Shown here: piece after piece, positions 50,689-60,188 of the stretch | Numbering within the stretch: the first letter of the stretch is position 1 | Layout of the letters: each line of letters begins with the position of its first letter | Assembly: GCF_010726955.1 (NCBI RefSeq) | Contig: NZ_AP022603.1 | Coordinates: 558,001 to 622,000 of the forward strand | DNA: 64,000 nucleotides | Origin: Mycolicibacterium fallax | GTDB lineage: Bacteria > Actinomycetota > Actinomycetes > Mycobacteriales > Mycobacteriaceae | Direction of reading: 5' to 3' | Notes under the pieces: model-generated | Databases searched by the model: none | What the model was told of the DNA's origin: nothing | Seen by the model: the letters and a program-made list of their open reading frames with translations, nothing else | Position numbers and translations under genes: made by a program

Positions 50689-52503
50689 GTGAGTTGGCTG
50701 AGTCGACTGGTCGTCGGGCTGATCCTCGGGTGCACGATCGCCAGCGGGGTGCTCTGGCCGTTGGCGCTGGCGCTGGACTCCAAGACCTCCGAGTCGGCTG
50801 CCGAGGATCCCGTCGTGCTGACCGACTACCGCGGCGACTTCCGGGTCGAGGGCGACGGCACCCTGCTGGCTACCGAGACGATCACCGCGCAGTTCCCGGC
50901 CTTCCCGGCGCGCCACGGACTGTTCCGGTACTGGGACATCGGCAACCCCAACGACACCCGGCTGCGCCACGAGCCGCGGATCGAGTCGATCACCGTCGAC
51001 GGCGCGCCCGCGCAGCACGAAGACTTCTACGAGAAGGGCCGGCGGTTTCTGGTCGCCAAGATCGGCGACCCGCACTCGACGATGACGCCCGGCCCGCACG
51101 TCTACCAGCTGCGCTACCGGATCGAGGGGGTGCTGACCCCCGCCGGGCTCGGCGCGGGCCGCGATTTCGCCGGCAGCACCGGTGACCCCGCCGCGGGCCA
51201 GAGCTCGTTCTACTGGAACGTGGTGGCGCCGGCCTGGAACAACCGCATCGAGCACGCCCGGGTGTCGGTCACCGTCCCCGGTCCGGTGCTCGGCGCGCAG
51301 TGCTCGATCGGCACCGGCGTCGGCCGGGCCTGCACCGACCTGAGCATCGACGGCCAGACCGTGACGCTGCAGGCCGATGAGCTGGCCGCGCACACCCCGG
51401 TCACCGTCCGGCTGGGTGTCGAGGCCCCGGCGCCGCCGCAGGTGCGGGTGCCCTGGTCGGTGATGTGGGACCCGATTCTGGGCCGTTCACCGGTGCTGCT
51501 GGTGGTGGTGCTGGGGGTGACCGCGCTGGGCGCGCTGGCCGGCTGGGCCGCGGTCCGGCTGACCGTCGAACCGCCGCCGGGCTTCCCGCTGCAGTACGCG
51601 CCGCCGGCCGGGCTGGGGCCGGTGCAGTGCGAGATCATCCGCACCGAGGCGGTGCCGCCGACGGCGCTGACCGGTGCGCTGTTCTGGCTCGCCGAGCGGG
51701 GCCTGGTCCGGCTGGAACGGCTCAACGACGACGACTGGCGGGTGACCGGCACCCCGGGGCCCGACGGCTGGGGGGTGACCACCCCGATCGGGCAGGCGGT
51801 GATCAGCGCCCTCGAGCTGGACCGGGCGCCCGGCCGGTTCACCGCCGACGGGTCGGTCCGCGCCGGTGCCAAGCTCACCGAGGCCCGCACCGCGGCCGAC
51901 AAGGCCGCCCGGGAATGGGCGTTCAACTCCGGGCTGATGGTGCGCCGGCGCGGCGAATGGTGGGTCCGGGCCAGCAACGTGCTGGCACTGGTCATCGGGA
52001 TCCTCGCGGCGACCCGGCTGTTCCTGCCCGCCACCATCTGGGTGCTGCCGTTCGCCGCGTACTTCCTGTTCTCCGCGCCGGGCTGGCGGCCCGGCGTCGG
52101 GTCCCGGCGCACCGCGGAGGGCCGCCGGCTGTGGTCGATGACCGAGGGCTTCCACCGGGTGCTGGCCACCGACTCGGCCGAATCGCGCTTCGACTTCGCC
52201 GCCCGCCGCGACCTCTACGCCAGCTACCTGCCGTACGCGGTGGCCGGCGGCGTCGCGGCGGCCTGGGCGGCCAAGTACCGCCAGTTCACCGGGCAGCTGC
52301 CGCCGGACCCGCCCTGGGTGCACTCCGCGGGCCACCGGCACTCGAACTTCGCCGCGGGCAGCTTCCAGGACAGCTTCGATTCGGCACTGTCGTCCTCGAT
52401 CAGCGCCTACAGCGCCACGCAGTCCTCGTCGTCGTCCTCGAGCGGTGGCGGTGGCGGTGGTGGCGGTGGCGGGGGCGGCGGCGGGGGCGGCGGCTCCTGG
52501 TAG
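50689..52503 (+). CDS. DUF2207 membrane protein with a polyglycine tail
   Basis: 604 aa. N-terminal signal/TM ('LVVGLILGCTIASGVLWPLA'), an extracytoplasmic beta-rich DUF2207 domain ('LTDYRGDFRVEGDGTLLATE', 'FPARHGLFRYWDI'), a TM near residue 270 ('LLVVVLGVTALGALAGWAAV'), a cytoplasmic winged-helix-like part ('FWLAERGLVRLERLNDDDW'), and further TM segments near 425-455. The C-terminus is a serine run then ~17 glycines ending SW, common in DUF2207 proteins. The function is unknown. GTG start, leaderless promoter. Confidence 0.82.
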   Translation: MSWLSRLVVGLILGCTIASGVLWPLALALDSKTSESAAEDPVVLTDYRGDFRVEGDGTLLATETITAQFPAFPARHGLFRYWDIGNPNDTRLRHEPRIESITVDGAPAQHEDFYEKGRRFLVAKIGDPHSTMTPGPHVYQLRYRIEGVLTPAGLGAGRDFAGSTGDPAAGQSSFYWNVVAPAWNNRIEHARVSVTVPGPVLGAQCSIGTGVGRACTDLSIDGQTVTLQADELAAHTPVTVRLGVEAPAPPQVRVPWSVMWDPILGRSPVLLVVVLGVTALGALAGWAAVRLTVEPPPGFPLQYAPPAGLGPVQCEIIRTEAVPPTALTGALFWLAERGLVRLERLNDDDWRVTGTPGPDGWGVTTPIGQAVISALELDRAPGRFTADGSVRAGAKLTEARTAADKAAREWAFNSGLMVRRRGEWWVRASNVLALVIGILAATRLFLPATIWVLPFAAYFLFSAPGWRPGVGSRRTAEGRRLWSMTEGFHRVLATDSAESRFDFAARRDLYASYLPYAVAGGVAAAWAAKYRQFTGQLPPDPPWVHSAGHRHSNFAAGSFQDSFDSALSSSISAYSATQSSSSSSSGGGGGGGGGGGGGGGGGSW

Positions 52504-52513
52504 CCCGGCCCCC

Positions 52514-52519
52514 TAAGCT
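52514..52519 (+). promoter_or_regulatory. -10 element of a leaderless promoter (fmt)
   Basis: TAAGCT ends exactly 7 bases before GTG 52526; the spacer TGTCCG... has no ribosome-binding site. Confidence 0.55.
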
Positions 52520-52525
52520 GTCCGG

Positions 52526-53449
52526 GTGCGTCTCGTCTTCGCCGGTACCCCCGCGCCCGCCCTGCCCGCGCTGCGCCGGCTGATCGACTCCGACCGGCAC
52601 CAGGTGGTGGCGGTGCTGACCCGCCCGGACGCCGCCGCCGGTCGCCGCGGCAGGCTCGCCCCGTCGCCGGTGGCCGAACTGGCCGCCGAACACGGCATCC
52701 CGGTGCTCAAGCCCGCCAAGCCCAACACCGCGGAGTTCGCCGCCGAACTGGCCGCGCTGCGGCCGGACTGCTGCCCGGTGGTGGCCTACGGGGCGCTGCT
52801 CGGCGAGCAGTTGCTGGCCCTGCCCCGGTTCGGCTGGGTCAACCTGCACTTTTCGCTGCTGCCGGCCTGGCGCGGCGCGGCCCCGGTGCAGGCCGCGATC
52901 GCCGCCGGCGACGCCGTCACCGGCGCCACCACCTTCGCCATCGAACCGGCGCTGGACTCCGGGCCGGTCTACGGCGTGGTCACCGAGACCATTCGGGACA
53001 CCGACACCGCGGGCGACCTGCTGGACCGGCTGGCCGAGTCCGGGGCCGGGCTGCTGGAGGCCACCATCGACGGGATCGCCGACGGCGCCCTGACGGCGGT
53101 GCCGCAGCCCGCCGACGGGATCAGCTACGCCCCGAAGATCACCGTGGCGTCCGCCCGGGTGCGCTGGAGTGAGCCCGCCCAGGCGGTGCACCGGCGGATC
53201 CGCGCGGTCACCCCGAATCCGGGCGCCTGGACCATGATCGGCGAGCTGCGGGTCAAGGTCGGCCCGGTCACCGTCGCCGACGCCGACCCGCAGCCCCCCG
53301 GCCGGATTGTGGTCGAACGCAACCGGGTGCTGGTCGGAACCGGCTCGGCGCCGGTGCAATTGGGCACCGTGCAGCCGCCGGGCAAGAAACCGATGAACGC
53401 CGCCGACTGGGCGCGGGGCGCACGACTGGAAGATGCGGTGGCGCAGTGA
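52526..53449 (+). CDS. fmt: Methionyl-tRNA formyltransferase
   Basis: 307 aa (312 in M. tuberculosis). '[20 protein letters not shown]' start, '[20 protein letters not shown]' with the catalytic Asn/His region, '[19 protein letters not shown]' and a C-terminal OB-fold for tRNA ('[20 protein letters not shown]'). It formylates Met-tRNA-fMet with 10-formyl-THF. The stop overlaps the rsmB start by 4 bases. Confidence 0.96.
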   Translation: MRLVFAGTPAPALPALRRLIDSDRHQVVAVLTRPDAAAGRRGRLAPSPVAELAAEHGIPVLKPAKPNTAEFAAELAALRPDCCPVVAYGALLGEQLLALPRFGWVNLHFSLLPAWRGAAPVQAAIAAGDAVTGATTFAIEPALDSGPVYGVVTETIRDTDTAGDLLDRLAESGAGLLEATIDGIADGALTAVPQPADGISYAPKITVASARVRWSEPAQAVHRRIRAVTPNPGAWTMIGELRVKVGPVTVADADPQPPGRIVVERNRVLVGTGSAPVQLGTVQPPGKKPMNAADWARGARLEDAVAQ

Positions 53450-54894
53450 ACAACAACACCAACAGGCGCGACAACCGGCCCCGCCGGCCGCGCACCGACC
53501 GGCCACGCACCGAGCGGCCGCGGGTGCCGCTGGATCCGGCCCGGCAGGCCGCCTTCGAGACGCTGCGGGCGGTCTCCGAACGCGACGCCTACGCCAACCT
53601 GGCGCTGCCCGCGCTGCTGCGGGACCGCGGCATCACCGGCCGCGACGCCGCCTTCGCGACCGAGCTGACCTACGGCAGCTGCCGCACCACCGGCCAGCTC
53701 GACGCGATCATCGCCGCCGCGGCCAACCGGCCGGTCGCCGACATCGATCCGGTGCTGTTGGACCTGCTGCGCCTCGGCGCCTACCAGCTGCTGCGCACCC
53801 GGGTCGAGGACCACGCCGCCGTCGCCACCACCGTCGGCGCCGCCAAGTACGAATTCGATTCGGTGCGAGGCGGATTCGTCAACGCGGTGCTGCGCAAGAT
53901 CGCCGGGCGCAGCCTCGACGAGTGGCTCGCCGAGGTGGCCCCCGACCCGGCCAAGGACCCGATCGGCAACCTCGCGCTGCGCCACGCGCACCCGCGCTGG
54001 ATCGCCCAGGCGTTCGCCGACGCGCTCGGTGCCGACGCCGCCGAACTGCCCGAGGTGCTCGCCGCCGACGACGCCCGCCCGCAGGTGCACCTGGCCGCCC
54101 GGCCCGGCGCGCTGGCGGCCGAGGAACTGGCCGCCGCGACCGGCGGCACCGTCGGCCGGTACTCGCCGTACGCGGTCTACCTGCCCGGCGGGGACCCGGG
54201 CCGGATCGACGCGGTCCGCGACGATCTGGCCCTGGTGCAGGACGAGGGCAGCCAGCTGATCGCGATTGCGCTGACCCGCGCCCCGCTGAGCGGCCCCGAC
54301 GGTGGTCGCTGGCTGGACCTGTGCGCCGGGCCCGGCGGCAAGACCGCGCTGCTGGCCGCGCTGGCGCGCGGCGCCGCCGCGACGGTCACCGCCGTCGAGC
54401 CGGCCGCCCGGCGCGCCGAACTCGTCGAGCAGAACACCCGCGGCCTGGACGTGCCGGTGCTGCGCCTCGACGGCCGCGACGGCGAGGCCATCGCGGCGGC
54501 GGTCGGCGGGGTCGGCGAGGGATTCGACCGGGTGCTTGTCGATGCCCCGTGCACCGGGCTCGGCGCGCTGCGCCGGCGCCCGGAGGCGCGCTGGCGCCGC
54601 CGGCCGGCCGACCTGCCGGAGCTGACCAAGCTGCAGCGCGAGCTGCTGGCCGCCGCCATCGGGCTGGTCCGGCCCGGCGGGGTGGTGCTGTATTCCACCT
54701 GTTCACCGCACCTGAGCGAGACCGTCGGGGTGGTCGCCGACGCCGCCCGCCGGCATCCGGTGCAGGTGCTCGACGCCCGGGAACTGTTCACCCCGGTCGA
54801 GGGGTTGGGCGCCGGACCGTACGTGCAGCTGTGGCCGCACCGGCACGGGACCGACGCGATGTTCGCCGCGGTGCTGCGCAAACTGCCGTCCTGA
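53446..54894 (+). CDS. rsmB: 16S rRNA cytosine-C5 methyltransferase (RsmB/Fmu)
   Basis: 482 aa. A long basic N-terminal tail ('[20 protein letters not shown]'), a NusB-like RNA-binding domain (~residues 35-170), and a Rossmann methyltransferase domain with '[19 protein letters not shown]' (SAM), '[16 protein letters not shown]' and '[17 protein letters not shown]' (the two cysteines of m5C enzymes). It methylates C967 (E. coli numbering) of 16S rRNA. Co-translated with fmt, a common pairing. It converges with the kdpE remnant 4 bases downstream. Confidence 0.95.
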   Translation: MNNNTNRRDNRPRRPRTDRPRTERPRVPLDPARQAAFETLRAVSERDAYANLALPALLRDRGITGRDAAFATELTYGSCRTTGQLDAIIAAAANRPVADIDPVLLDLLRLGAYQLLRTRVEDHAAVATTVGAAKYEFDSVRGGFVNAVLRKIAGRSLDEWLAEVAPDPAKDPIGNLALRHAHPRWIAQAFADALGADAAELPEVLAADDARPQVHLAARPGALAAEELAAATGGTVGRYSPYAVYLPGGDPGRIDAVRDDLALVQDEGSQLIAIALTRAPLSGPDGGRWLDLCAGPGGKTALLAALARGAAATVTAVEPAARRAELVEQNTRGLDVPVLRLDGRDGEAIAAAVGGVGEGFDRVLVDAPCTGLGALRRRPEARWRRRPADLPELTKLQRELLAAAIGLVRPGGVVLYSTCSPHLSETVGVVADAARRHPVQVLDARELFTPVEGLGAGPYVQLWPHRHGTDAMFAAVLRKLPS

Positions 54895-54898
54895 CCGC

Positions 54899-55460
54899 TC
54901 ACTGCTGGAAGCGGTACCCCATCCCGGCCTCGGTCCGCAGATGCTTGGGGTTGGCCGGGTCGACCTCGAGTTTGCGCCGCAGCTGCGCCAAATACACCCG
55001 CAGGTAGTGGGTTTCCTTTGCATAGGCCGGACCCCACACCTCGCGCAGCAGCTCCTCGCGTCCGACGAGTTTGCCGCGGTTGCGCACCAGCATCTCCAAC
55101 ATGCCCCACTCGGTGGGGGTCAGGTGCACGTCGTGGCCGTCGCGGGTCACCTTCTTGGCCATCAGATCCACCGTGAAGGACGCGGTTTCGACGACCGGTT
55201 CGTCGGCGTCGGAGGCGGCCGCGGCGCGCACCTTGTCGGAGGAGTCGGTGCGCGCCGAGAGCACGATGATGCGCACCGACAGCCAGCCGCGCAGCCCGGT
55301 GATCACCTCGATGCCGGACATGTCGGGCCGGCCCAGGTCCAGGATCACCACGTCCGGTTTGGCGTCGGCGGCGGCGTGCAGCGCCTGCGTGCCGGTGGCC
55401 GCCGTGCACACCTCGTAGCCGGGCACCGACAGGTTGATCCGCAGCGTCCGCGGCAGCTGC
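54899..55460 (-). pseudogene. kdpE: Response regulator KdpE, truncated at the front and internally deleted
   Basis: The minus-strand frame reads '[18 protein letters not shown]', then the phospho-acceptor Asp in '[18 protein letters not shown]', and ends with a complete winged helix ('LTPTEWGMLEMLVRNRGKL', 'YLRVYLAQLRRKLEVDP'). The first ~12 residues, including the acidic pocket, are gone. 'SARTDSSDKVRAAAASDADE' shows an internal loss of about 27 residues that should hold the conserved Lys (KPF) and the helix-5 surface. It is joined directly to a kdpA fragment. A ~175-aa product from GTG 55426 is possible but would not be a functional receiver. Confidence 0.85.
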
Positions 55461-56157
55461 GGCTGCCGAGCAGCTTGATCGCTTCCTGGCTGGCCACCGG
55501 ACCGCCGGGGATCAGCTGCGTGCCACCGGCCACCGTGTCGATCACCCGGTCGTGCGTGGCGAAGTTCTGGATGGCGCCGCCCGCGACGAAAATGACGGCG
55601 CCGAGCAGCGCGAGGGGCAGCAGGATGCGCACGGTGCCGCGGACCAGGTCGACCCAGAAGTTGCCGAGTTCACCGGTCCTGGTGCGGGCGAAGCCGCGGA
55701 TCAGGGCGATGGCCACCGACATCCCGACGGCCGCCGAGGCGAAGTTCTGCACGCTCAGGCCCGCCATCTGCACCAGCTGGCCCTGGGTCGATTCACCGGA
55801 ATAGGCCTGCCAGTTGGTGTTGGTGACGAAGCTGACGGCGGTGTTCCAGGCCAGCGCCGGGGTCATCGGGGTGCCCGGGTCGTTCAGGTGCAGCGGCAGC
55901 CGGCCCTGCACCAGCTGGAGCAGGAACAGCGCCAGCAGCGAGACCGCGGAGAACGCCAGCACGCTGCGCGCGTAGGACGCCCAGGTCTGCTCGGCCCGCG
56001 GATCGGCGCCGATCAGCCGGTAGATGATGCGCTCCCCGCGGGTGTCTCGCGTCGCGGTGTAGATCCGGTACATGTAGTCGCCGAGCGGCACGTGGACCAC
56101 GGCCAGCGCGACGATCAGAACCAGCGGGAACAGGATGCCCGCGGCGATGCCCGACAT
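55461..56157 (-). pseudogene. kdpA: Potassium-transporting ATPase subunit A, N-terminal 231 residues only
   Basis: Normal KdpA start ('[20 protein letters not shown]') with the first selectivity-filter segment '[18 protein letters not shown]' and '[20 protein letters not shown]'. Homology stops after '[14 protein letters not shown]' near 55465; the next expected 'TNGGG' filter and the remaining ~330 residues are missing. The frame then reads nonsense over the kdpE remnant to a stop at 55345. kdpB, kdpC and kdpD are absent. No K+ pump can be made. Confidence 0.88.
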
Positions 56158-56246
56158 CAGAACCGCTCCGGGAACAGCAGGCTGGCGATCAGGAACAGCG
56201 CGAGCGCGACGGCCAGGACCAGGCCGACGCCGTTGGCCGGGCTCAT
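56157..56246 (-). CDS. kdpF: KdpF-like small membrane peptide (orphan)
   Basis: 29 aa: '[20 protein letters not shown]' followed by ASLLFPERF. One TM helix and the LLFPE-F end are typical of KdpF, the lipid-like stabiliser of the Kdp complex. Its stop overlaps the kdpA start (TGATG), and its ATG overlaps the stop of the upstream 26-aa ORF (ATGA), the standard kdp layout. With kdpA-D broken or lost it has no partner. Confidence 0.75.
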   Translation of the reverse strand: MSPANGVGLVLAVALALFLIASLLFPERF

Positions 56247-56323
56247 CGCTCGAGCACCTGCACCACCGCGCCGAACGCCGCGAAGATCGCGATGGTCAGC
56301 GCGAGGTAGCTGACTGCAGACAT
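56243..56323 (-). CDS. 26-aa membrane peptide upstream of kdpF
   Basis: '[20 protein letters not shown]' plus VQVLER: a single hydrophobic helix with a charged end. Similar peptides precede kdpF in many actinobacterial kdp operons (family knowledge; the role is unclear). Overlapping ATGA with kdpF supports it as a real, co-translated ORF. Confidence 0.55.
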   Translation of the reverse strand: MSAVSYLALTIAIFAAFGAVVQVLER

Positions 56324-56402
56324 GGCGGCACTCCGTTTCGTGGCCGACACATTCGGTGGCCGGAGAGGAGTCAACAACCGGCCGGCCGGTCCAGCGCGCC
56401 CG

Positions 56403-56452
56403 TTTACGGTTTCCTGACGGCGGTGCGGCGTTCCTTTACGGGGTCCTGACGC
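56403..56452. promoter_or_regulatory. Direct repeat in the kdp upstream region, candidate KdpE site
   Basis: TTTACGG-TTTCCTGACGG (from 56403) and TTTACGG-GGTCCTGACGC (from 56435) are 32 bases apart, three helical turns. They lie 80-130 bases upstream of the first kdp ORF on the minus strand. KdpE as the binder is inference. Confidence 0.45.
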
Positions 56453-56472
56453 TGGACGGCCCGGCGCGCGAA

Positions 56473-56889
56473 TCAGAGGGTCACGGTGCCGTCGTCGTTG
56501 ATGGTCCAGGCCGGGTTCACCGCGACCTCCCAGACGTGCCCGTCGGGGTCGGCGAAGTAGCCCGAGTAGCCACCCCAGTCGGTGTGCGCGGCGGCCCGCA
56601 GCAGGGTGCCGCCCGCGGCCGCGGCGCGCGCCAGCACCGCGTCGACCTCGGCGGTGCTGCGCTGGTTGGCGGCGATGGTGATCCCGGAGAACCGCCCGTC
56701 GATGGGCTGCGGAACCTCGGCGGCCAGCTCGGCGCGGTTCCACAGCGCGAAGGCGATCCCGGGCAGCTGGTAGAAGGCAACGCCGTCGCCGGTGGCGGCG
56801 GGCGCCCAGCCCAGACCGGCCTCGTAGAACCGCCGGGCGCGGGCCAGGTCGGTGACCGCCAGGGTGATCAGGCTGATGCGTTGATCCAT
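56473..56889 (-). CDS. VOC/glyoxalase-fold protein
   Basis: 138 aa. Two beta-alpha-beta-beta-beta modules: 'ISLITLAVTDLARARRFYEA' starts the first, 'FSGITIAANQRSTAEVDAVL' the second, with 'GYFADPDGHVWEVAVNPAWT' carrying the typical C-terminal metal-ligand Glu. Members include glyoxalase I, dioxygenases and antibiotic-binding proteins; the substrate is unknown. TAGCCT (56902-56897, minus) ends 8 bases before the ATG, fixing the start at 56889 (leaderless). Confidence 0.8.
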   Translation of the reverse strand: MDQRISLITLAVTDLARARRFYEAGLGWAPAATGDGVAFYQLPGIAFALWNRAELAAEVPQPIDGRFSGITIAANQRSTAEVDAVLARAAAAGGTLLRAAAHTDWGGYSGYFADPDGHVWEVAVNPAWTINDDGTVTL

Positions 56890-56959
56890 GCCTGCCAGGC
56901 TAGGACCGCCGGAAAATTGCCGGTACTTTTCTCTGGTCAAGCCACCAAAAAGGCGATAG

Positions 56960-56979
56960 ACTCGAACGTATGTTCGAGT
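56960..56979. promoter_or_regulatory. LexA/SOS box over the start of the DUF222/HNH gene
   Basis: ACTCGAACGTATGTTCGAGT is a perfect 20-bp palindrome containing the mycobacterial SOS box TCGAAC-N4-GTTCGA. It covers the ATG at 56970 and overlaps the -10 TAGACT (56957-56962), so LexA binding should block transcription. Confidence 0.85.
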
Positions 56980-58474
56980 ATCTGAAGGTGCTGGCGCAGA
57001 CCCCGGAATCCACCGCGGCGCTGGCCCGGATCGGCGCGCTGACCGGGGCGGAGTCCCGGGCCGCCGCGGCGCGCCTGGTCGCCGTCGCCGACCTGTTCGC
57101 GGCCCGCCTGATCGACGCCGGGGAGCGCGCCGAGTTGGCCATCGACACCGAGTCGGCGGTGGCCGCCGAGGTCGCCGCGGCCATGTCGATCAGCATCCGG
57201 GCCGGGGAATCGCTGCTGTGCTACGCCCGCGCGATGCGTGAGCGGCTGCCCCGGTGCGGGGCCCGGTTCTCCGCGGGGGAGATGACCTACGCGGCGTTCC
57301 GGGTGATCGTCGACCGCACCGTCTTGATCACCGACGCGCAGGTGCTGGCCGCCGTCGACGCCCGGGTGGCCGCGGCGGTCGGCCGGTGGGCCAGTGGGCC
57401 AGTGTCACCACCTACCGGCTGCGCAACTACGTCGACACCTGCATCGCGGCGTGGGACCGCGAGGCCGTGCGGCGATCCCGGGAACGCCACCTGGACCGCT
57501 ACGTCAAGGTCGGCTCGGCCGAGGACGGGCTGGCCTACCTCGACGCCCAGGTCTCGGCCGTGGCATCCCAGGCGGTGGACCGGCGGCTGAACCAGCTGGC
57601 CGACACGGTGTGCGCGGCGGACCCGCGGACCCGGGACCAGCGCCGCGCGGACGCGATGATGGCGATGGCCGCCGGTGCCGAGCGGTTGTACTGCAGCTGC
57701 GGCCGCCCCGACTGCCCGGCCCTGCGAGCCGCCGCGGCGGCCACCCCGGTGGTCATTCACGTGGTTGCCGACCGGTCCGCCGTCACCGGCACCGGGACGA
57801 CGCCCGGCGTGCTGGCCGGCGCCGACGCGCTGATCCCGGCCGCGCTGGTGGCCGCGCTGGCCGGCCAGGCCCGGCAGGCACCGGTGCTGATCCCGACCGG
57901 CGGCCCGGAGCCGCACTACGTGCCGTCCCAGGCGCTGGCCGACTTCGTCCGGTCCCGGGACCTGACCTGCCGGGCGCCCGGCTGCGATCGGCCCGCGGAG
58001 TTCTGCGACATCGACCACACCATCCCGTACGGCAAAAACGGTCCCACCCACGCCGGGAACCTGAAATGCCTGTGCCGAAAACATCACCTGCTCAAAACCT
58101 TCGGCGGCTGGCTCGACGAGCAGCTGGCCGACGGCACGGTGATCTGGACGCTGCCCGGCGGGCGGCGGTTCGTCACGCTGCCGGGCAGCGCCCTGTTGTT
58201 TCCACAGCTGTGCGTGCCGACCCCGGCGCCCGCCCCGGCGTCGGGATCGGGCCCCGGCTGGCGCAATCGGGACATTGCCCGACGGCGGATGCCCGGCACC
58301 CGGGCTGCCCCGGCCCGGGGCGACCGGTGCGCCGCGATGCCGCGCCGCAAACGAACCCGCGCCGAGAACCGCACCGCCGCGGTGCTGGCCGAACGCCGCG
58401 CCAACCGCCGCGAGCTGCACCGGGAGCGGCAACGATTCCTGGCCAGTCACCCCGAAACCGCGCCGCCGTTCTGA
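56970..58474 (+). pseudogene. DUF222/HNH endonuclease (13E12 family), frameshifted by an 8-bp tandem duplication
   Basis: The N-terminal frame is the DUF222 domain ('MFEYLKVLAQTPESTAALAR', '[16 protein letters not shown]') up to 'VAAAVGRW'. GGGCCAGT then occurs twice (57388-57395, 57396-57403). Removing one copy restores '[18 protein letters not shown]' and one ORF of 498 aa. The second frame carries the HNH domain: '[20 protein letters not shown]', '[18 protein letters not shown]'. The C-terminus is Arg-rich. Known members in M. tuberculosis carry SOS boxes, as this one does. Leaderless promoter TAGACT. As sequenced only a ~206-aa N-terminal product is made. Confidence 0.85.
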
Positions 58475-58475
58475 G

Positions 58476-58481
58476 TAACCT
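58476..58481 (+). promoter_or_regulatory. -10 element of a leaderless promoter (rpe)
   Basis: TAACCT ends 8 bases before GTG 58489, favouring that start over GTG 58483. Confidence 0.5.
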
Positions 58482-58488
58482 GGTGGGC

Positions 58489-59178
58489 GTGTCCGTTACC
58501 CCCGCGCATCCCATGATCGCCCCGTCGATCCTCACCGCCGACTTCGCCCGGCTGGCCGACGAGGTCGCCGCCGTCGACAACGCCGACTGGCTGCACGTCG
58601 ACGTCATGGACAACCACTTCGTGCCCAACCTCACCCTCGGCCCGGTGGTGGTGGACAGCCTGCTGCAGGTGGCCAACATCCCGATGGACTGCCACCTGAT
58701 GATCACCGACCCCGGCAGGTGGGCACCGGGCTACGCCGAGGCCGGCGCGCACAACGTCACCTTCCACGTCGAGGCCGCCGACGATCCGTCCGCGGTGGCC
58801 CGCGACATCCGCGCCGCCGGCGGCAAGGCCGGCCTGGCGATCAAGCCCGGCACCTCGCTGGACCCGTACCTGGCGCTGCTGCCGGACTTCGACACCCTGC
58901 TGATCATGTCGGTGGAGCCCGGATTCGGCGGCCAGAAGTTCATCCCCGAGGTGCTGTCCAAGGTCCGCGCCGTGCGCAAGCTCGTCGACGCCGGCGAGCT
59001 GAACATCCTGGTGGAGATCGACGGCGGCATCAACGCCGACACCATCGAGGCCGCCGCCGAGGCCGGGGTGGACTGTTTCGTGGCAGGCTCGGCGGTCTAC
59101 AGCGCCGCCGACCCGGCCGACGCGGTGGTCAAGCTGCGCGCCCAGGCCGCCACCGCGTCGGCGCACCTGACGCTGTGA
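58489..59178 (+). CDS. rpe: Ribulose-phosphate 3-epimerase
   Basis: 229 aa TIM barrel. '[17 protein letters not shown]', '[19 protein letters not shown]' (metal His/Asp), '[13 protein letters not shown]', '[20 protein letters not shown]' and '[17 protein letters not shown]' are the full signature set. It interconverts ribulose-5-P and xylulose-5-P. The stop overlaps the ribD GTG start; ribulose-5-P is also the substrate for RibB, so pairing with rib genes is sensible. Confidence 0.96.
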   Translation: MSVTPAHPMIAPSILTADFARLADEVAAVDNADWLHVDVMDNHFVPNLTLGPVVVDSLLQVANIPMDCHLMITDPGRWAPGYAEAGAHNVTFHVEAADDPSAVARDIRAAGGKAGLAIKPGTSLDPYLALLPDFDTLLIMSVEPGFGGQKFIPEVLSKVRAVRKLVDAGELNILVEIDGGINADTIEAAAEAGVDCFVAGSAVYSAADPADAVVKLRAQAATASAHLTL

Positions 59179-60188
59179 CCGATTCGCTGGCGCTCGAGGC
59201 GGCGATGCGGGCGGCGATCGCCCAGGCCGAGAAGGTCAAGGGCAACACCTACCCGAACCCGCCGGTCGGCGCGGTCATCCTGGACGCCGACGGCCGGATC
59301 GCCGGGGTCGGCTCGACCCAGCCGGTCGGCGGCGCGCACGCCGAGATCGTCGCGCTGCGCCGCGCCGCCGGCCTGGCCGCCGGCGGCACCGCCGTGGTCA
59401 CCCTGGAACCGTGCAACCATCACGGCCGCACCCCGCCGTGCGTGGACGCGCTGCTGGCGGCCGGGGTCAGCGCGGTGGTCTACGCCGTCGCCGACCCCAA
59501 CCCGGAGGCCGCCGGAGGTGCGGCGTCGCTGCTCGAGGCCGGTCTGGAGGTCACCGGCGGGGTGCTGGCCGACGAGGTGGCCGGCGGCCCGCTGCGGGAA
59601 TGGCTGCACCGGCTGCGCACCGGGCGCCCGCACGTCACCTGGAAGTTCGGCGCCAGCATCGACGGCCGCAGCGCCGCGGCCGACGGCAGCTCGAAATGGA
59701 TCACCAGCCCGACCGCCCGCGCCGACGTGCATCGCCGCCGGGCCGCCGCCGAGGCGATCATCGTCGGCACCGGCACCGTCTTCGCCGACGATCCGACCCT
59801 GACCGCGCGCCCCACCGACGGCACCGAGGTGGGCCGGCAGCCGCTGCGGGTGGTGGTCGGACAGCGTGACATCGCCGCGGATTCCCGGGTGCTCAACGAC
59901 GACGCACCGACCATGATGATCCGCACCCACGACCCCGCCGAGGTGCTGCGGGCGCTCGGCGACCGCACCGACATCATCCTGGAGGGCGGCCCGACGCTGG
60001 CCGGGGCGTTCCTGCGGGCCGGGCTGGTGGACCGGATCCTCGGCTACATCGCCCCGATGCTGCTGGGCGGGCCGATCACCGTGCTGGACTCGGTCGGGGT
60101 GCGCGGCATCGGTGACGCGCTGCGCTGGCGGTTCGACCAGGTCGACCGGATCGGCCCGGATCTGCTGGTCAGCCTGGTACCAGAATGA
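59175..60188 (+). CDS. ribD: Bifunctional riboflavin deaminase/reductase
   Basis: 337 aa. The deaminase zinc site is '[16 protein letters not shown]' (HAE) with '[18 protein letters not shown]' (PCxxxG...PxC); the reductase half has '[20 protein letters not shown]' and '[19 protein letters not shown]'. It performs two steps between GTP-derived pyrimidine and the ribityl-aminouracil precursor. GTG start inside the rpe stop. Its last 20 bases overlap the convergent P55 gene. Called ribG in M. tuberculosis (Rv1409). Confidence 0.95.
   Translation: MTDSLALEAAMRAAIAQAEKVKGNTYPNPPVGAVILDADGRIAGVGSTQPVGGAHAEIVALRRAAGLAAGGTAVVTLEPCNHHGRTPPCVDALLAAGVSAVVYAVADPNPEAAGGAASLLEAGLEVTGGVLADEVAGGPLREWLHRLRTGRPHVTWKFGASIDGRSAAADGSSKWITSPTARADVHRRRAAAEAIIVGTGTVFADDPTLTARPTDGTEVGRQPLRVVVGQRDIAADSRVLNDDAPTMMIRTHDPAEVLRALGDRTDIILEGGPTLAGAFLRAGLVDRILGYIAPMLLGGPITVLDSVGVRGIGDALRWRFDQVDRIGPDLLVSLVPE

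Noticed and set aside
60169..60188. Frameshift or misassembly where ribD and the P55 gene overlap by 20 bases
   Set aside because: Both C-termini look normal in length; short convergent overlaps are common in compact genomes.
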